Source: Micromonospora pallida
GTDB lineage: Bacteria > Actinomycetota > Actinomycetes > Mycobacteriales > Micromonosporaceae
NCBI RefSeq assembly: GCF_900090325.1
Contig: NZ_FMHW01000002.1
Coordinates: 5,829,001-5,893,000, forward strand
Length of the DNA: 64,000 bases
Direction of reading: 5' to 3'
A program made the position numbers and the translations under genes. Below the pieces are notes generated by a model, which had not been told where the DNA came from, did not search any database, and was given only the letters and a program-made list of their open reading frames with translations. Shown here piece after piece: positions 26,945 to 34,356 of this stretch. Numbering within the stretch: the stretch's first letter is position 1; every line of letters begins with the position of its first letter.

Positions 26945-27322
26945 GTGAGGCTTCACCGGTACACGTCAGCACCACCGGCCGCCGTCGCCGGCCCACCAGC
27001 CCGCCTGCGATGCCGGTCGCCCCGCGCCCTCGGCCTACGCGCCGTCCCGATCAGACGCGCCTTCCACCCGGCCGACAACGGTCCCGGCTTCCGCGCCCTA
27101 CGCGAGCGCCTCCTCGCCGCCTACGCCGACGACGGCCACCACCGCCTAGCGTGGGAGCTACGCGAGGCCGTTTACGACGTCGCCCGCAACCGGGCCAAGA
27201 CACCCGAGGAGCGCCGAGCCGTCCTCGCGTGGACGCGCTACACGCTCGCCGACGCGCTCCCCGCGTGGCTCGCCACGGCCGCCGCCGAGGGGTGGCCTCG
27301 GCCCGGCGCCCGCCGCGAGTAG
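26945..27322 (+). CDS. Hypothetical Arg-rich protein
   Basis: A 125-aa frame from GTG 26945. The first 40 residues are Arg/Pro-rich and poorly supported. From about residue 40 a helical, more protein-like section appears (RAFHPADNGPGFRALRERLL, LAWELREAVYDVARNRAKT, RRAVLAWTRYTLADALPAWL). It diverges from the membrane/coiled-coil gene and overlaps its possible upstream start. A start further downstream is possible. Nothing indicates its function. Confidence 0.4.
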   Translation: MRLHRYTSAPPAAVAGPPARLRCRSPRALGLRAVPIRRAFHPADNGPGFRALRERLLAAYADDGHHRLAWELREAVYDVARNRAKTPEERRAVLAWTRYTLADALPAWLATAAAEGWPRPGARRE

Positions 27323-27348
27323 TCGCACGACTGTCCTAACGTGTAGGC

Positions 27349-27594
27349 GTGGTTAGGAAAATCGAAGACCTTCGCGCCGCCACCGATGAAGAACTCATCG
27401 CGGAACATGACCGCCATGCCCGTCATACCGTCGTCGGCACGGCCTACTACGTGGACGAGTTGGACCGCCGCGAGCGCCGTCGAGCGATCGAAGCATCGGA
27501 CCGGCTCGCCCGGCGTGCCTACCGCCTCGCGTGGTCAAACATGGTCCTTGCTGCCGTTGCCGCCCTGGCCGCCATCGTCGCCCTCTTGAAGTAG
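27349..27594 (+). CDS. Small tail-anchored protein, unknown function
   Basis: An 81-aa protein from GTG 27349. The helical N-terminal part (IEDLRAATDEELIAEHDRHA, VVGTAYYVDELDRRERRR) is followed by a single C-terminal transmembrane helix (MVLAAVAALAAIVALLK) at the very end. A TAACGT hexamer 6 nt before the GTG suggests leaderless transcription. A strong terminator follows 7 bp after the stop. Small proteins of this pattern are frequent in actinomycete accessory DNA; function unknown. Confidence 0.65.
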   Translation: MVRKIEDLRAATDEELIAEHDRHARHTVVGTAYYVDELDRRERRRAIEASDRLARRAYRLAWSNMVLAAVAALAAIVALLK

Positions 27595-27601
27595 CCCAAC
27601 A

Positions 27602-27642
27602 AATAGGCCCCGCACCGGATCATCTCCGGTGCGGGGCCTATT
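27602..27642 (+). terminator. Strong terminator
   Basis: An 18-bp stem (AATAGGCCCCGCACCGGA and complement) around a short loop, followed by GGCGTTTT. One of the best terminators in the window. Confidence 0.9.
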
Positions 27643-27648
27643 GGCGTT

Positions 27649-27786
27649 TTACACGCCTACGACGCTTCCTCGGCCGCCCCGATAGGTCATGAACGGCGGA
27701 CTGCCCACCACCACGTCGAAGGATCTCGGGAGCCGCTTCGCCTCGACTCCGTGCGCAACCCGTGTCCCTCGGGACCCGTAGGGGAA
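27649..27786 (-). pseudogene. Possible DNA methyltransferase fragment
   Basis: On the minus strand an open stretch reads RFPYGSRGTRVAHGVEAKRL then FDVVVGSPPFMTYRGGRGSV and stops at TAA 27649-27651. VVVGSPPF matches catalytic motif IV (N/D/S-PP-Y/F) of amino-methyltransferases. Nothing else of such an enzyme is nearby (no FxGxG motif I), and its upstream part lies in a block duplicated at about 28.8 kb. It is read as a remnant. Confidence 0.35.
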
Positions 27787-27850
27787 TCGACAGGTTGCCG
27801 ACGTTGGCATGGAGAAGCCCCCGACCGCCGAAGTGATCCGGTAGCCAAGG
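27751..27850. repeat. Degenerate duplicated block, copy 1
   Basis: About 95 bp that recur at 28804-28900 in the same orientation, with shared runs such as AATCGACAGGTTGCCGACGT and TGGAGAAGCCC. The copies differ by substitutions and single-base indels. Confidence 0.8.
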
Positions 27851-27869
27851 GCTTCAGTCGTGGCTACTC

Positions 27870-28079
27870 CTAGTCTTGCTCCCGGTCCCGCCGCACGAGC
27901 TGGTTCAGCACCGTGAGAACGCCCACCGCGACGAGGACCGGCGTTCCGACCTGCGGGTGTTCGAGGGTGAGGTAGCCAGCGAAACCGGCTGCTACCAGCA
28001 GCGCGAGTCCTCGAGGCGACATGTCGCCGCTTCCAGGGGCCTTCTTACGTGGGCTTCGAGAGCGTCGTACAGTGGGCAT
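27870..28079 (-). CDS. Small membrane protein, unknown function
   Basis: A 69-aa protein from ATG 28079, preceded by a good SD (AGGAG, 9 nt upstream). A basic N-terminus (MPTVRRSRSPRKKAPGSGD) is followed by two short hydrophobic helices (GLALLVAAGFAGYLTL and VLVAVGVLTVLNQLV) and an acidic/basic tail. It reads as an intact small membrane protein within otherwise decayed DNA. Confidence 0.6.
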   Translation of the reverse strand: MPTVRRSRSPRKKAPGSGDMSPRGLALLVAAGFAGYLTLEHPQVGTPVLVAVGVLTVLNQLVRRDREQD

Positions 28080-28125
28080 GCAAGTAGCTCCTACTTCTTG
28101 GCAGAGGTTGGACGTCTGGTTGCAA

Positions 28126-28180
28126 GCACTCGTTGGCGCGAGTGCGCTTCACGACGGCACCCGTTGGCGCGGGTGCCGTC
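28126..28180. repeat. Twin hairpins with identical TTGGCG loops
   Basis: GCACTCG-TTGGCG-CGAGTGC (28126-28145) is followed 7 bp later by GACGGCACCCG-TTGGCG-CGGGTGCCGTC (28153-28180). Both stems are perfect and both loops identical. They lie between a thyX fragment and a small membrane protein gene. Confidence 0.85.
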
Positions 28181-28186
28181 GGCGTT

Positions 28187-28288
28187 TCAGCCTTCAGCTT
28201 GGCCGCCGTCGGCGTCGGTCGACCACGGCACGTCGTCGGGTGCCTCGAAGTGGGTCCACGCGACGAGCTTGACCTGGGGTTGCACCAT
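28187..28288 (-). pseudogene. ThyX (FAD-dependent thymidylate synthase) N-terminal fragment
   Basis: From ATG 28288, preceded by GCAGGAG, the frame reads MVQPQVKLVAWTHFEAPDDV then PWSTDADGGQA, nearly the same as the first 30 residues of actinobacterial ThyX (compare APPDVPWTTDADGG in M. tuberculosis). It then breaks into unrelated sequence and stops at 28187. The catalytic body (RHRxxS motif) is missing, so only the start of the gene and its ribosome site survive. A functional thyX must lie elsewhere. Confidence 0.7.
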
Positions 28289-28468
28289 CTCCTGCATTCT
28301 TCGGACTGTAGTGCCTCCCCTCGTCCGACGTTGGTTCGGCCCACCAGGCCGCTCTGAGGCCAGATTCCGCCCACCCCGAACCTCAGGCGTCAGGGTCCAG
28401 GGCGCAAGCAAAACGCCCCACCCCAGGCTTTTCTGGGAGCGAGGGGTAAGGACAGCACACCAACTGAC

Positions 28469-28726
28469 CTAACTGGACTCCTCGGCCGCGACCTCGGCAA
28501 GCCGGTGCGCCTCGGGGCCGGCGAAGACGCCCATCTCGAAGCGGACGTCCGCAGGCGTCCCCCGCCGCCGAGGCTCGCGCGTCACGAGGACCTGAACGCC
28601 CGCCGTCCGCAACAGGCCGTTGCGTCCGTCGGGGTCCCGCTCCCAGGCGCGTCCGCGAAGCTCTTGCCGGTCAGCTCGTCCATCCACCTGTCCGGCACCT
28701 CGGGGAGCGCGCCACGACCCACTCAC
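28469..28726 (-). CDS. Small hypothetical protein, possibly a remnant
   Basis: An 85-aa frame from GTG 28726. The second half reads like real protein (AWERDPDGRNGLLRTAGVQV, TPADVRFEMGVFAGPEAHRL), while the first half is Arg/Gly-rich and may be out of the original frame. A related tail (DVRFARASEPSEAQRLAEIA) is found about 250 bp upstream on the same strand, so this is one of two decayed paralogous copies. Function unknown. Confidence 0.35.
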   Translation of the reverse strand: MSGSWRAPRGAGQVDGRADRQELRGRAWERDPDGRNGLLRTAGVQVLVTREPRRRGTPADVRFEMGVFAGPEAHRLAEVAAEESS

Positions 28727-28803
28727 ACGAGTAGTGGCGGTGATTGATTAGCTCGTTGGCAAACATCTTGTGCAGATTCATGTCGAGGTTCGAGATGAAC
28801 TCC

Positions 28804-28900
28804 TTGTGCAACCCGCATCCCTTGGCGACCCGCAGGGAATCGACAGGTTGCCGACGTTGGGCATGGAGAAGCCCTCGACCGCCGGAGTGATCCGGCCAGC
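28804..28900. repeat. Degenerate duplicated block, copy 2
   Basis: The second copy of the block at 27751-27850; here it is followed by different sequence. The breakpoints lie inside decayed coding fragments. Confidence 0.8.
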
Positions 28901-29202
28901 CGAGGACCTCTTGGGCAGCGATCTCGGCGAGCCGCTGTGCTTCGGACGGCTCAGACGCCCGCGCAAAGCGGACGTCTATGAGCCTCGACCGGTACGGCGG
29001 GCGGTAGAGGGCCCGCCCGACCGGTGGGTACCCCGGGCCATCTTTCGGCCCACCAGTACGCGAGCCGCCCTTTCGCAACACACGCCACCCGCTTCCCGGT
29101 CGCGAGCAAGCCCGACGAAGGTAGTTCACCGGCCTGCCGGGCCGAGTGTCGTCCGGATCACGGCACCCGTTCGCTCCGTGCTGGCATGGCAGGCTGACAG
29201 AT

Positions 29203-31041
29203 ATGGGAACGACACCGCGCGTACGTGCCCCTGAGTTGCGAGGCCGACAGTGGCTCAACACAGGTGGACAAAAACTGACATTGCAGGACCTCCGAGGTCG
29301 CTGCGTCTTGTTAGATTTTTGGACCTTCTGCTGCATCAACTGTCTGCACGTGCTGGACGAGCTGCGTCCGCTGGAGGAGAAGTACGGCGACGTGCTGGTC
29401 GTCGTCGGCGTGCACTCGCCGAAGTTCGAGCACGAGAAGGACCCGGACGCCCTGGCGGCGGCGGTCGAGCGGTACGGGGTGCACCACCCCGTCCTGGACG
29501 ATCCCGAACTGGACATGTGGCAGCAGTACGCGGCGAAGGCGTGGCCGACCCTCGCGGTGGTCGACCCCGAGGGGTACGTGGTCGCCACCATGGCCGGCGA
29601 GGGGCACGCCGACGGACTGGCCCGGCTGATCGACGAGCTGATCGGCGTACACGAGGCCAAGGGCACGCTGCACCGGGGCGACGGGCCGTACGTGCCGCCG
29701 GCGGAACCCGAGACGACCCTGCGTTTTCCCGGCAAGGCCGTGGTGCTCGACGGCGGGAACCTGCTGGTCTCGGACTCGGCCCGGCACTCGCTGGTGGAGC
29801 TGGCCCCCGACGGCGAGACGGTCGTCCGCCGGATCGGCACCGGTGTGCGGGGCAGCGCGGACGGACCGGCCGGCACCGCCACCTTCTCCGAGCCGCAGGG
29901 CCTCTGCCTGCTGCCCGCGCACGTCGCCGAGGTCGCCGGGTACGACCTGGTGGTCGCGGACACCGTCAACCATCTGCTGCGCGGCGTACGCCTCGACAGC
30001 GGTGAGGTGGTCACCGTCGCCGGCACCGGCCGGCAGTGGCGCTCCACGGTCGACGACCACGCGCACGACGCCCGTTCCGTCGACCTCTCCTCCCCCTGGG
30101 ACCTCGCCTGGTACGACGACAAAATCATCGTCGCGATGGCCGGCATCCACCAGCTCTGGTGGTTCGACCCGATCAAGCGGACCGCCGGCATGTACGCGGG
30201 CACCACGGTCGAGGCGTTGCGGGACGGTCTGCTGGCCGAGGCGTGGATGGCGCAGCCCTCCGGGCTCTCCGTCTCGGCGGACGGTCGGCGGCTCTGGGTG
30301 GCCGACAGCGAGACCAGCGCCGTCCGGTACGTCGAGAACGGCGTCCTGGGCACGGCGGTCGGGCAGGGGCTCTTCGACTTCGGGCACGTCGACGGCCCGG
30401 CCGAGCAGGCGCTGCTCCAGCACCCGCTGGGCGTCTGCGCGCTGCCCGACGGCTCGGTGCTGGTCGCCGACACGTACAACGGGGCGGTCCGCCGCTTCGA
30501 CCCGACGACCCGGATGGTGTCGACGGTCGCCGACGGGCTCGCCGAGCCGAGCGACGTGGTGCTGACCCCGGCCGGGGACGTCCTGGTGGTCGAGTCGGCG
30601 GCGCACCGGGTGACCCGGCTGGCCCCGGGTGCGCTCTCCGCGGTCGGGGCGAGCACGGTGAACGGTCCCCGGCACCGGACGGAGCGTCCGCCCTCCGACC
30701 TCGCCCCGGGCGAGGTCACCCTGGACGTGATCTTCACGCCGCCACCCGGCCAGAAGATGGACGAGACGTTCGGCCCGTCGACCCGGCTGGTGGTGTCGGC
30801 GTCCCCGCCGGAGCTGCTGCTGTCGGGTGCCGGCAACGGCACGGACCTGTCCCGTCGGCTGGTGGTCAACGGTGAGCTGGCCGGGGGCGTGCTCCAGGTG
30901 ACCGCTCAGGCCGCCACCTGCGACGCGGACGACGAGCACGGGGCCTGCCACCTGACCCGGCAGGACTGGGGTGTCCCGGTACGCGTGGTCGGCGGCGCGG
31001 CGGCCCGGCTCCCGCTGGTCCTGCGCGGCTTGGACGCGTAG
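29203..31041 (+). CDS. Thioredoxin-like / NHL-repeat protein (NHLRC2-like)
   Basis: A 612-aa protein with an N-terminal thioredoxin/AhpC-TSA-like domain (residues 1-150) bearing a CxxC site (FWTFCCINCLHVLDELRPL). A six-bladed NHL beta-propeller (residues about 170-490; repeats such as LLVSDSARHSLVEL, LWVADSETSAVRYV and VLVADTYNGAVRRF) and a C-terminal beta-domain follow. The layout matches NHLRC2 and its bacterial relatives; the thiol pair suggests a redox or scaffold role. No signal peptide is seen, so it is probably cytoplasmic. The ATG at 29203 has no clear SD. The stop codon region is followed by tandem copies of the last codons. Confidence 0.88.
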   Translation: MGTTPRVRAPELRGRQWLNTGGQKLTLQDLRGRCVLLDFWTFCCINCLHVLDELRPLEEKYGDVLVVVGVHSPKFEHEKDPDALAAAVERYGVHHPVLDDPELDMWQQYAAKAWPTLAVVDPEGYVVATMAGEGHADGLARLIDELIGVHEAKGTLHRGDGPYVPPAEPETTLRFPGKAVVLDGGNLLVSDSARHSLVELAPDGETVVRRIGTGVRGSADGPAGTATFSEPQGLCLLPAHVAEVAGYDLVVADTVNHLLRGVRLDSGEVVTVAGTGRQWRSTVDDHAHDARSVDLSSPWDLAWYDDKIIVAMAGIHQLWWFDPIKRTAGMYAGTTVEALRDGLLAEAWMAQPSGLSVSADGRRLWVADSETSAVRYVENGVLGTAVGQGLFDFGHVDGPAEQALLQHPLGVCALPDGSVLVADTYNGAVRRFDPTTRMVSTVADGLAEPSDVVLTPAGDVLVVESAAHRVTRLAPGALSAVGASTVNGPRHRTERPPSDLAPGEVTLDVIFTPPPGQKMDETFGPSTRLVVSASPPELLLSGAGNGTDLSRRLVVNGELAGGVLQVTAQAATCDADDEHGACHLTRQDWGVPVRVVGGAAARLPLVLRGLDA

Positions 31042-31110
31042 CCGCTCCCACAGGAAACCGGTTTGGACGCCTAGCCGCTCGGACCGGTTCGACGCGTAGC
31101 CGCTCGGACC
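31028..31110 (+). repeat. Tandem repeat of the preceding gene's 3' end
   Basis: The gene's final bases (TTGGACGCGTAGCCGCTC) recur as TTTGGACGCCTAGCCGCTCGG and TTCGACGCGTAGCCGCTCGG, with a period of about 25 bp, and a fourth partial TTCGACACTCAG. Each copy keeps a TAG, like the stop-codon repeats at 5817-5877. Confidence 0.8.
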
Positions 31111-31120
31111 GGTTCGACAC

Positions 31121-31873
31121 TCAGGGGGCGAACGGCTGGAGCGACACTCCGGCGTCGAGGAGCGTGGCGCGCACCAGGGCTGCCGCGCGCACCGCGCCGG
31201 GAGTGTCGCCGTGCAGGCAGATCGACTCGACCGGGCAGGGCACGGTGCTGCCGTCGACGGTGGTCACGGTCCGCTCGACGGCCATCCGGACGGCCCGGTC
31301 GGCGATCTCCTGCGGGTCGGTGACCAGGGCGCCGGGGGCGGAGCGGGGCACCAGGGCACCGGTGGCGAGGTAGCCCCGGTCGGCGAAACCCTCGGCCACC
31401 ACCCGCAGCCCGGCTCCGGTGGCGAGCTGGGCGAGTACCGAACCGGACGGGCAGAGCACCGGCAGCTCGGGGTCGTAGTCGCCGACCGCGGCGACCACCG
31501 CGGCGGCCTGCGCCTCCTCCGTCGCGGCGGCGTGGTAGAGCGCGCCGTGCGGCTTGAGGTAGCGGACCCGGGTCCGGAACGGCCGGCAGAACGCCTCGAG
31601 CGCGCCGAGCTGGTACATGATCTCGTCGCGTAGCTCCTCGAAGGCGTACGCGATGTGCCGGCGACCGAAGCCGGCGAGGTCCCGGTAGCCGACCTGGGCA
31701 CCGATCGCGACCCCCCGCTCGGCGGCGGCGGCGCAGACCCGGCGCATGGTGGACGGGTCGCCGCCGTGGAAGCCGCAGGCGACGTTGGCGGAGGTGACGA
31801 GCTCCAGCAGCGCCTCGTCGTCGCCGAGCCGCCAGATGCCGAAGCCCTCTCCGAGGTCAGCGTTGAGGTCCAT
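31121..31873 (-). CDS. pxpA: 5-oxoprolinase subunit A (LamB/YcsF family)
   Basis: A 250-aa protein with the LamB/YcsF hallmarks: MDLNADLGEGFGIWRLGDD, SANVACGFHGGDPSTM, GAQVGYRDLAGFGRR, LKPHGALYH and ICLHGDTPGAV. PxpABC is the prokaryotic ATP-dependent 5-oxoprolinase, which opens 5-oxoproline (pyroglutamate) to glutamate. The gene order on the minus strand is pxpB-pxpC-pxpA; pxpA starts 17 bp inside the end of pxpC, so all three are coupled. Confidence 0.95.
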   Translation of the reverse strand: MDLNADLGEGFGIWRLGDDEALLELVTSANVACGFHGGDPSTMRRVCAAAAERGVAIGAQVGYRDLAGFGRRHIAYAFEELRDEIMYQLGALEAFCRPFRTRVRYLKPHGALYHAAATEEAQAAAVVAAVGDYDPELPVLCPSGSVLAQLATGAGLRVVAEGFADRGYLATGALVPRSAPGALVTDPQEIADRAVRMAVERTVTTVDGSTVPCPVESICLHGDTPGAVRAAALVRATLLDAGVSLQPFAP

Positions 31874-32705
31874 GGAACCTGACGGTAGTCCCCGGTCGGG
31901 CCTGGGCGAGCGGGGTCACGTCGTCCACCACCCCGATGACCGGGTATCCCCCGGTGGTGGGATGGTCGGCGAGAAAGATCAACGGTTGGCCGTCCGCCGG
32001 CACCTGCACCGCGCCGAGCACGATTCCCTCGCTGGGCAGTTCGCCGGCCACCGCGCGGGGCAGGGGCGCGCCGACCAGTCGCGCACCGATCCGGTCGCTC
32101 ACCGGACTGACCCGGTACGGGGTGCGCAGCAGCCGGTGCCGGGCGGCGGGGGTGAACCAGTCCTGCCGGGGGCCGGGGCGCAGCGTCAGCCGTACTTCGG
32201 TGGCGGGTGCCGGCAGGGCGGTGAAGTCCACCGGGGCGGGTGGGCCGGTGACCGGTCCGAGGGGCAGTCGGTCGCCGTCGCGTACCGGGGGTGGGCCGAG
32301 GCCGGACAGCGTGTCGGTGGCGCGGCTGCCGAGCACCGGTTCGACCGCGATCCCGCCGGAGACGGCGAGGTAGCTGCGCAGCCCGTGGCGGGCGGGGCCG
32401 ATGGTCAGCACCGTCGAGGCGGGCAGCGACAGCGGGCGGCCGGGGTCCGCCGGCCGCCGGCCGACCCGTACGTCGGCCTCCGCGCCGGTGACCGCGACCG
32501 TGCCCGCGTGCTGGAACCGCAGGACGCAACCGGTGAGGGTGATCTCCAGGCCGGCGGCGGACTCCGGGTTGCCGACCAGCCGGTTGGCCAGGCGCAGCGC
32601 CGCCGCGTCAAGGGCTCCCGACCGGGGTACGCCGAGGTGCGCCCAGCCCGGCCGACCCTGGTCCTGAACGGTGGTGAGCGCTCCGGCGCGGAGCACCTCG
32701 ATCAT
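31857..32705 (-). CDS. pxpC: 5-oxoprolinase subunit C (biotin-dependent carboxyltransferase-like, AHS2)
   Basis: A 282-aa protein of the KipA/AHS2 family: MIEVLRAGALTTVQDQGRPGW, GVPRSGALDAAALRLANRLV, SYLAVSGGI and SEGIVLGAVQVPADGQPLIF. It pairs with PxpB to form the ATP-dependent half of 5-oxoprolinase. The ATG at 32705 overlaps the pxpB stop by 4 bp (ATGA); frames upstream of this start belong to pxpB. Confidence 0.95.
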   Translation of the reverse strand: MIEVLRAGALTTVQDQGRPGWAHLGVPRSGALDAAALRLANRLVGNPESAAGLEITLTGCVLRFQHAGTVAVTGAEADVRVGRRPADPGRPLSLPASTVLTIGPARHGLRSYLAVSGGIAVEPVLGSRATDTLSGLGPPPVRDGDRLPLGPVTGPPAPVDFTALPAPATEVRLTLRPGPRQDWFTPAARHRLLRTPYRVSPVSDRIGARLVGAPLPRAVAGELPSEGIVLGAVQVPADGQPLIFLADHPTTGGYPVIGVVDDVTPLAQARPGTTVRFHGPQR

Positions 32706-33460
32706 GCCGCCACCAGCCGCACCCGGCTGCCCGGAGTGAGGGTGGCGGGCGGGTCGGCGCGTACGTCGAACAGGGGCAGGTCGGTCCGGCCGACCAGCAG
32801 CCACCCGCCGGGCGAGGCGGTGGGGTAGATGCCGGCGTACGGGCCGGCGAGGGCCACCGAGCCGGCGGGCACCCGGGGTCGGGGCGTGGGCAGGCGGGGC
32901 ACCGCCCAGGCCGTCGGCAGTCCGGTGAGGTACGCGAACCCGGGCGCGAAGCCGCAGAAGGCGACCCGGAACAGGGTGCCGGTGAGCCGGCGGACCACCT
33001 CCGGCACGTCCACGCCCCAGTGGTCGGCGACGCGGGGCAGGTCTGCCCCGTCGTACGTGACGGGCACCTCGACGGTCCGGATGCTGCCGGTGGTGGCGGT
33101 GGGGCGTGGGGTCCAGCCGGCGATCCGGGCGGCGGTCGCCGCCGGGTCGGGTACGCCGTCGAGCAGGACGGTGGTGGCGGCCGGCACGATCTCGACGGCG
33201 GTCAGCTCACCGGCTTCCCGGCGTCGCCACAGTTCGGCCCGCCACGCCTCGACCTGTCCGGCCGGGTCCGTCCCGGCGCCGGAGCCTGCACAGGTGCCGG
33301 GTTCGGGCTCGGCACCTGCGCCGGTGCCAGGCTCGGGCTCGGGCTCGGAGCCTGCGTGAGTGCCAGGCTCGGGCTCCGCGCCTGCGTCGGGGTCGAGGTC
33401 GGGGTCGGGCTCGGCGCAGTCGAGCAGCAGCGCGTGCGCGCCGACGGGGCGGATCCGCAT
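32702..33460 (-). CDS. pxpB: 5-oxoprolinase subunit B (AHS1) with an acidic repeat insertion
   Basis: A 252-aa KipI/AHS1-family protein. Conserved parts are MRIRPVGAHALLLDC at the N-terminus and RVAFCGFAPGFAYLTGLP and GPYAGIYPTASPGGWLLVGRT in the C-terminal half. Between residues 17 and 65 it carries an insertion made of imperfect GAEPEPGT/GSEPEPEPGT repeats that normal AHS1 proteins lack. ATG 33460 starts the protein; an in-frame ATG 21 codons upstream is possible but less like the family. It is first gene of the pxpBCA operon. Confidence 0.92.
   Translation of the reverse strand: MRIRPVGAHALLLDCAEPDPDLDPDAGAEPEPGTHAGSEPEPEPGTGAGAEPEPGTCAGSGAGTDPAGQVEAWRAELWRRREAGELTAVEIVPAATTVLLDGVPDPAATAARIAGWTPRPTATTGSIRTVEVPVTYDGADLPRVADHWGVDVPEVVRRLTGTLFRVAFCGFAPGFAYLTGLPTAWAVPRLPTPRPRVPAGSVALAGPYAGIYPTASPGGWLLVGRTDLPLFDVRADPPATLTPGSRVRLVAA
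33281..33415 (-). repeat. Coding repeat inside pxpB (Glu-Pro repeats)
   Basis: Four or five imperfect in-frame copies of a unit encoding (G/A)xEPEPGTxAGS, visible on the plus strand as recurring GGGCTCGG and GGTGCC(A/G)GG motifs. Confidence 0.75.
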
Positions 33461-33560
33461 GCGGTCATCCTGGCCGACGAGGGGGTGTTCACGCATGCTT
33501 CGGCGTGGCGTGACGAACTGCACTACCTAGAAGTAACCTACGGTGCCGTAACCTGAGGTC

Positions 33561-34238
33561 GTGACCACCTCGACGAAGGTACGGCTCCGGCCGGTCGACA
33601 TCGGCAAGCCACGGATGCGCGGCTGGTTGCACACGTACGCGTTCTTCGTGGCCGTGGTCTGCGGCGTCGTCCTCTGCTCGATCGCGGCCACCCGTCCGGG
33701 GTGGGCTCCGCTGTTGAGCTGCCTGGTCTACAGCGTCACCGTGTGCGGACTCTTCGGCACCAGCGCGCTCTACCACCGGCGGGTCTGGTCGAAGCGGGGC
33801 TACCAGGTCATGCGCCGGATGGACCACTCGATGATCTTCGTGTTCATCGCCGGCACGTACACGCCGTTCTGTCTGCTGCTGCTCGGCGACCGTGCAGCGG
33901 CGATCATGCTCGCCCTGGTCTGGGGTGGGGCGCTGGGTGGGGTGGCGCTGAAGGTGGTCTGGCCGCACGCGCCACGCTGGGTCTCCGCCCCGCTCTACCT
34001 GGCGCTCGGCTGGGTCTCCGTGGCCATCCTCCCGGACATCCTCCACCGGGGCGGGGTGACCGCCCTGGTGCTGCTGGCCGTCGGCGGGGCGATCTACAGC
34101 GTCGGCGCGGTCTGCTACGCGCTCCGCCGACCCAACCCGTGGCCGACCGTCTTCGGGCACCACGAGTTCTTCCACGCCTGCACGTTGGTCGCGGCCATCT
34201 GCCACCACGTCGCGATCTACTTCGCGCTCTTCGCCTGA
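33561..34238 (+). CDS. trhA: Hemolysin III family (PAQR-type) membrane protein
   Basis: A 225-aa seven-helix protein of the YqfA/TrhA/PAQR family. The metal-site residues are in place: SALYHRR in helix 2, MDHSMIFVFIAGTYTPF in helix 3, and GHHEFFHACTLVAAICHHVA at the C-terminus. Such proteins affect membrane lipid homeostasis. The start is GTG 33561, with TAACCT (33549-33554) 6 nt before it, so translation is probably leaderless. A short palindrome (CTACGGTGCCGTAA) overlaps this -10 and could bind a regulator. A CAGGGG-type hairpin follows the stop. Confidence 0.9.
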   Translation: MTTSTKVRLRPVDIGKPRMRGWLHTYAFFVAVVCGVVLCSIAATRPGWAPLLSCLVYSVTVCGLFGTSALYHRRVWSKRGYQVMRRMDHSMIFVFIAGTYTPFCLLLLGDRAAAIMLALVWGGALGGVALKVVWPHAPRWVSAPLYLALGWVSVAILPDILHRGGVTALVLLAVGGAIYSVGAVCYALRRPNPWPTVFGHHEFFHACTLVAAICHHVAIYFALFA

Positions 34239-34246
34239 GGTGGTAG

Positions 34247-34290
34247 CAGGGGTCCCCTGTTACCACTTTTTGCCGAGCAGGGGTCCCCTG
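34247..34290. repeat. Intergenic hairpin of the CAGGGG family, copy 2
   Basis: CAGGGGTCCCCTG at 34247-34259 and again at 34278-34290 around a loop with CTTTTTGCC; the two arms pair with a single central mismatch. Each arm is also nearly self-complementary. The loop resembles copy 1 (CGTTTTTTGCCG) and the position just after a stop codon is the same. Confidence 0.8.
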
Positions 34291-34356
34291 CAACCACCCA
34301 AGCGGACGTGCTCCGGGGGCTTCGCGCCGTGCGCAAAGCCCCCGGGTGAGCGGCTG

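Larger units (their letters stand above)
28289..29202. other. Decayed intergenic stretch
   Basis: Besides the reading frame at 28469-28726 and the duplicated block at 28804-28900, only fragments are seen. On the minus strand one piece reads SEAQRLAEIAAQEVLGW (near 28910-28960), resembling the end of the 85-aa frame (PEAHRLAEVAAEESS). Another reads KEFISNLDMNLHKMFANELI (near 28740-28805). No intact gene is supported. Confidence 0.5.

Noticed and set aside
23626..29140. Complete integrative conjugative element or prophage
   Set aside because: No integrase, excisionase, replication, transfer or structural phage gene could be identified; only small unknowns and fragments are present.
28671..30869. 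Very long Ser/Thr/Arg-rich frame antisense to the thioredoxin/NHL gene
   Set aside because: Most of it overlaps a certain gene on the other strand; only its far end covers decayed fragments, described separately.
33904..34293. Minus-strand frame over trhA starting in the CAGGGG hairpin
   Set aside because: It is antisense to a clear membrane protein, and its Arg-rich translation is typical of shadow frames.
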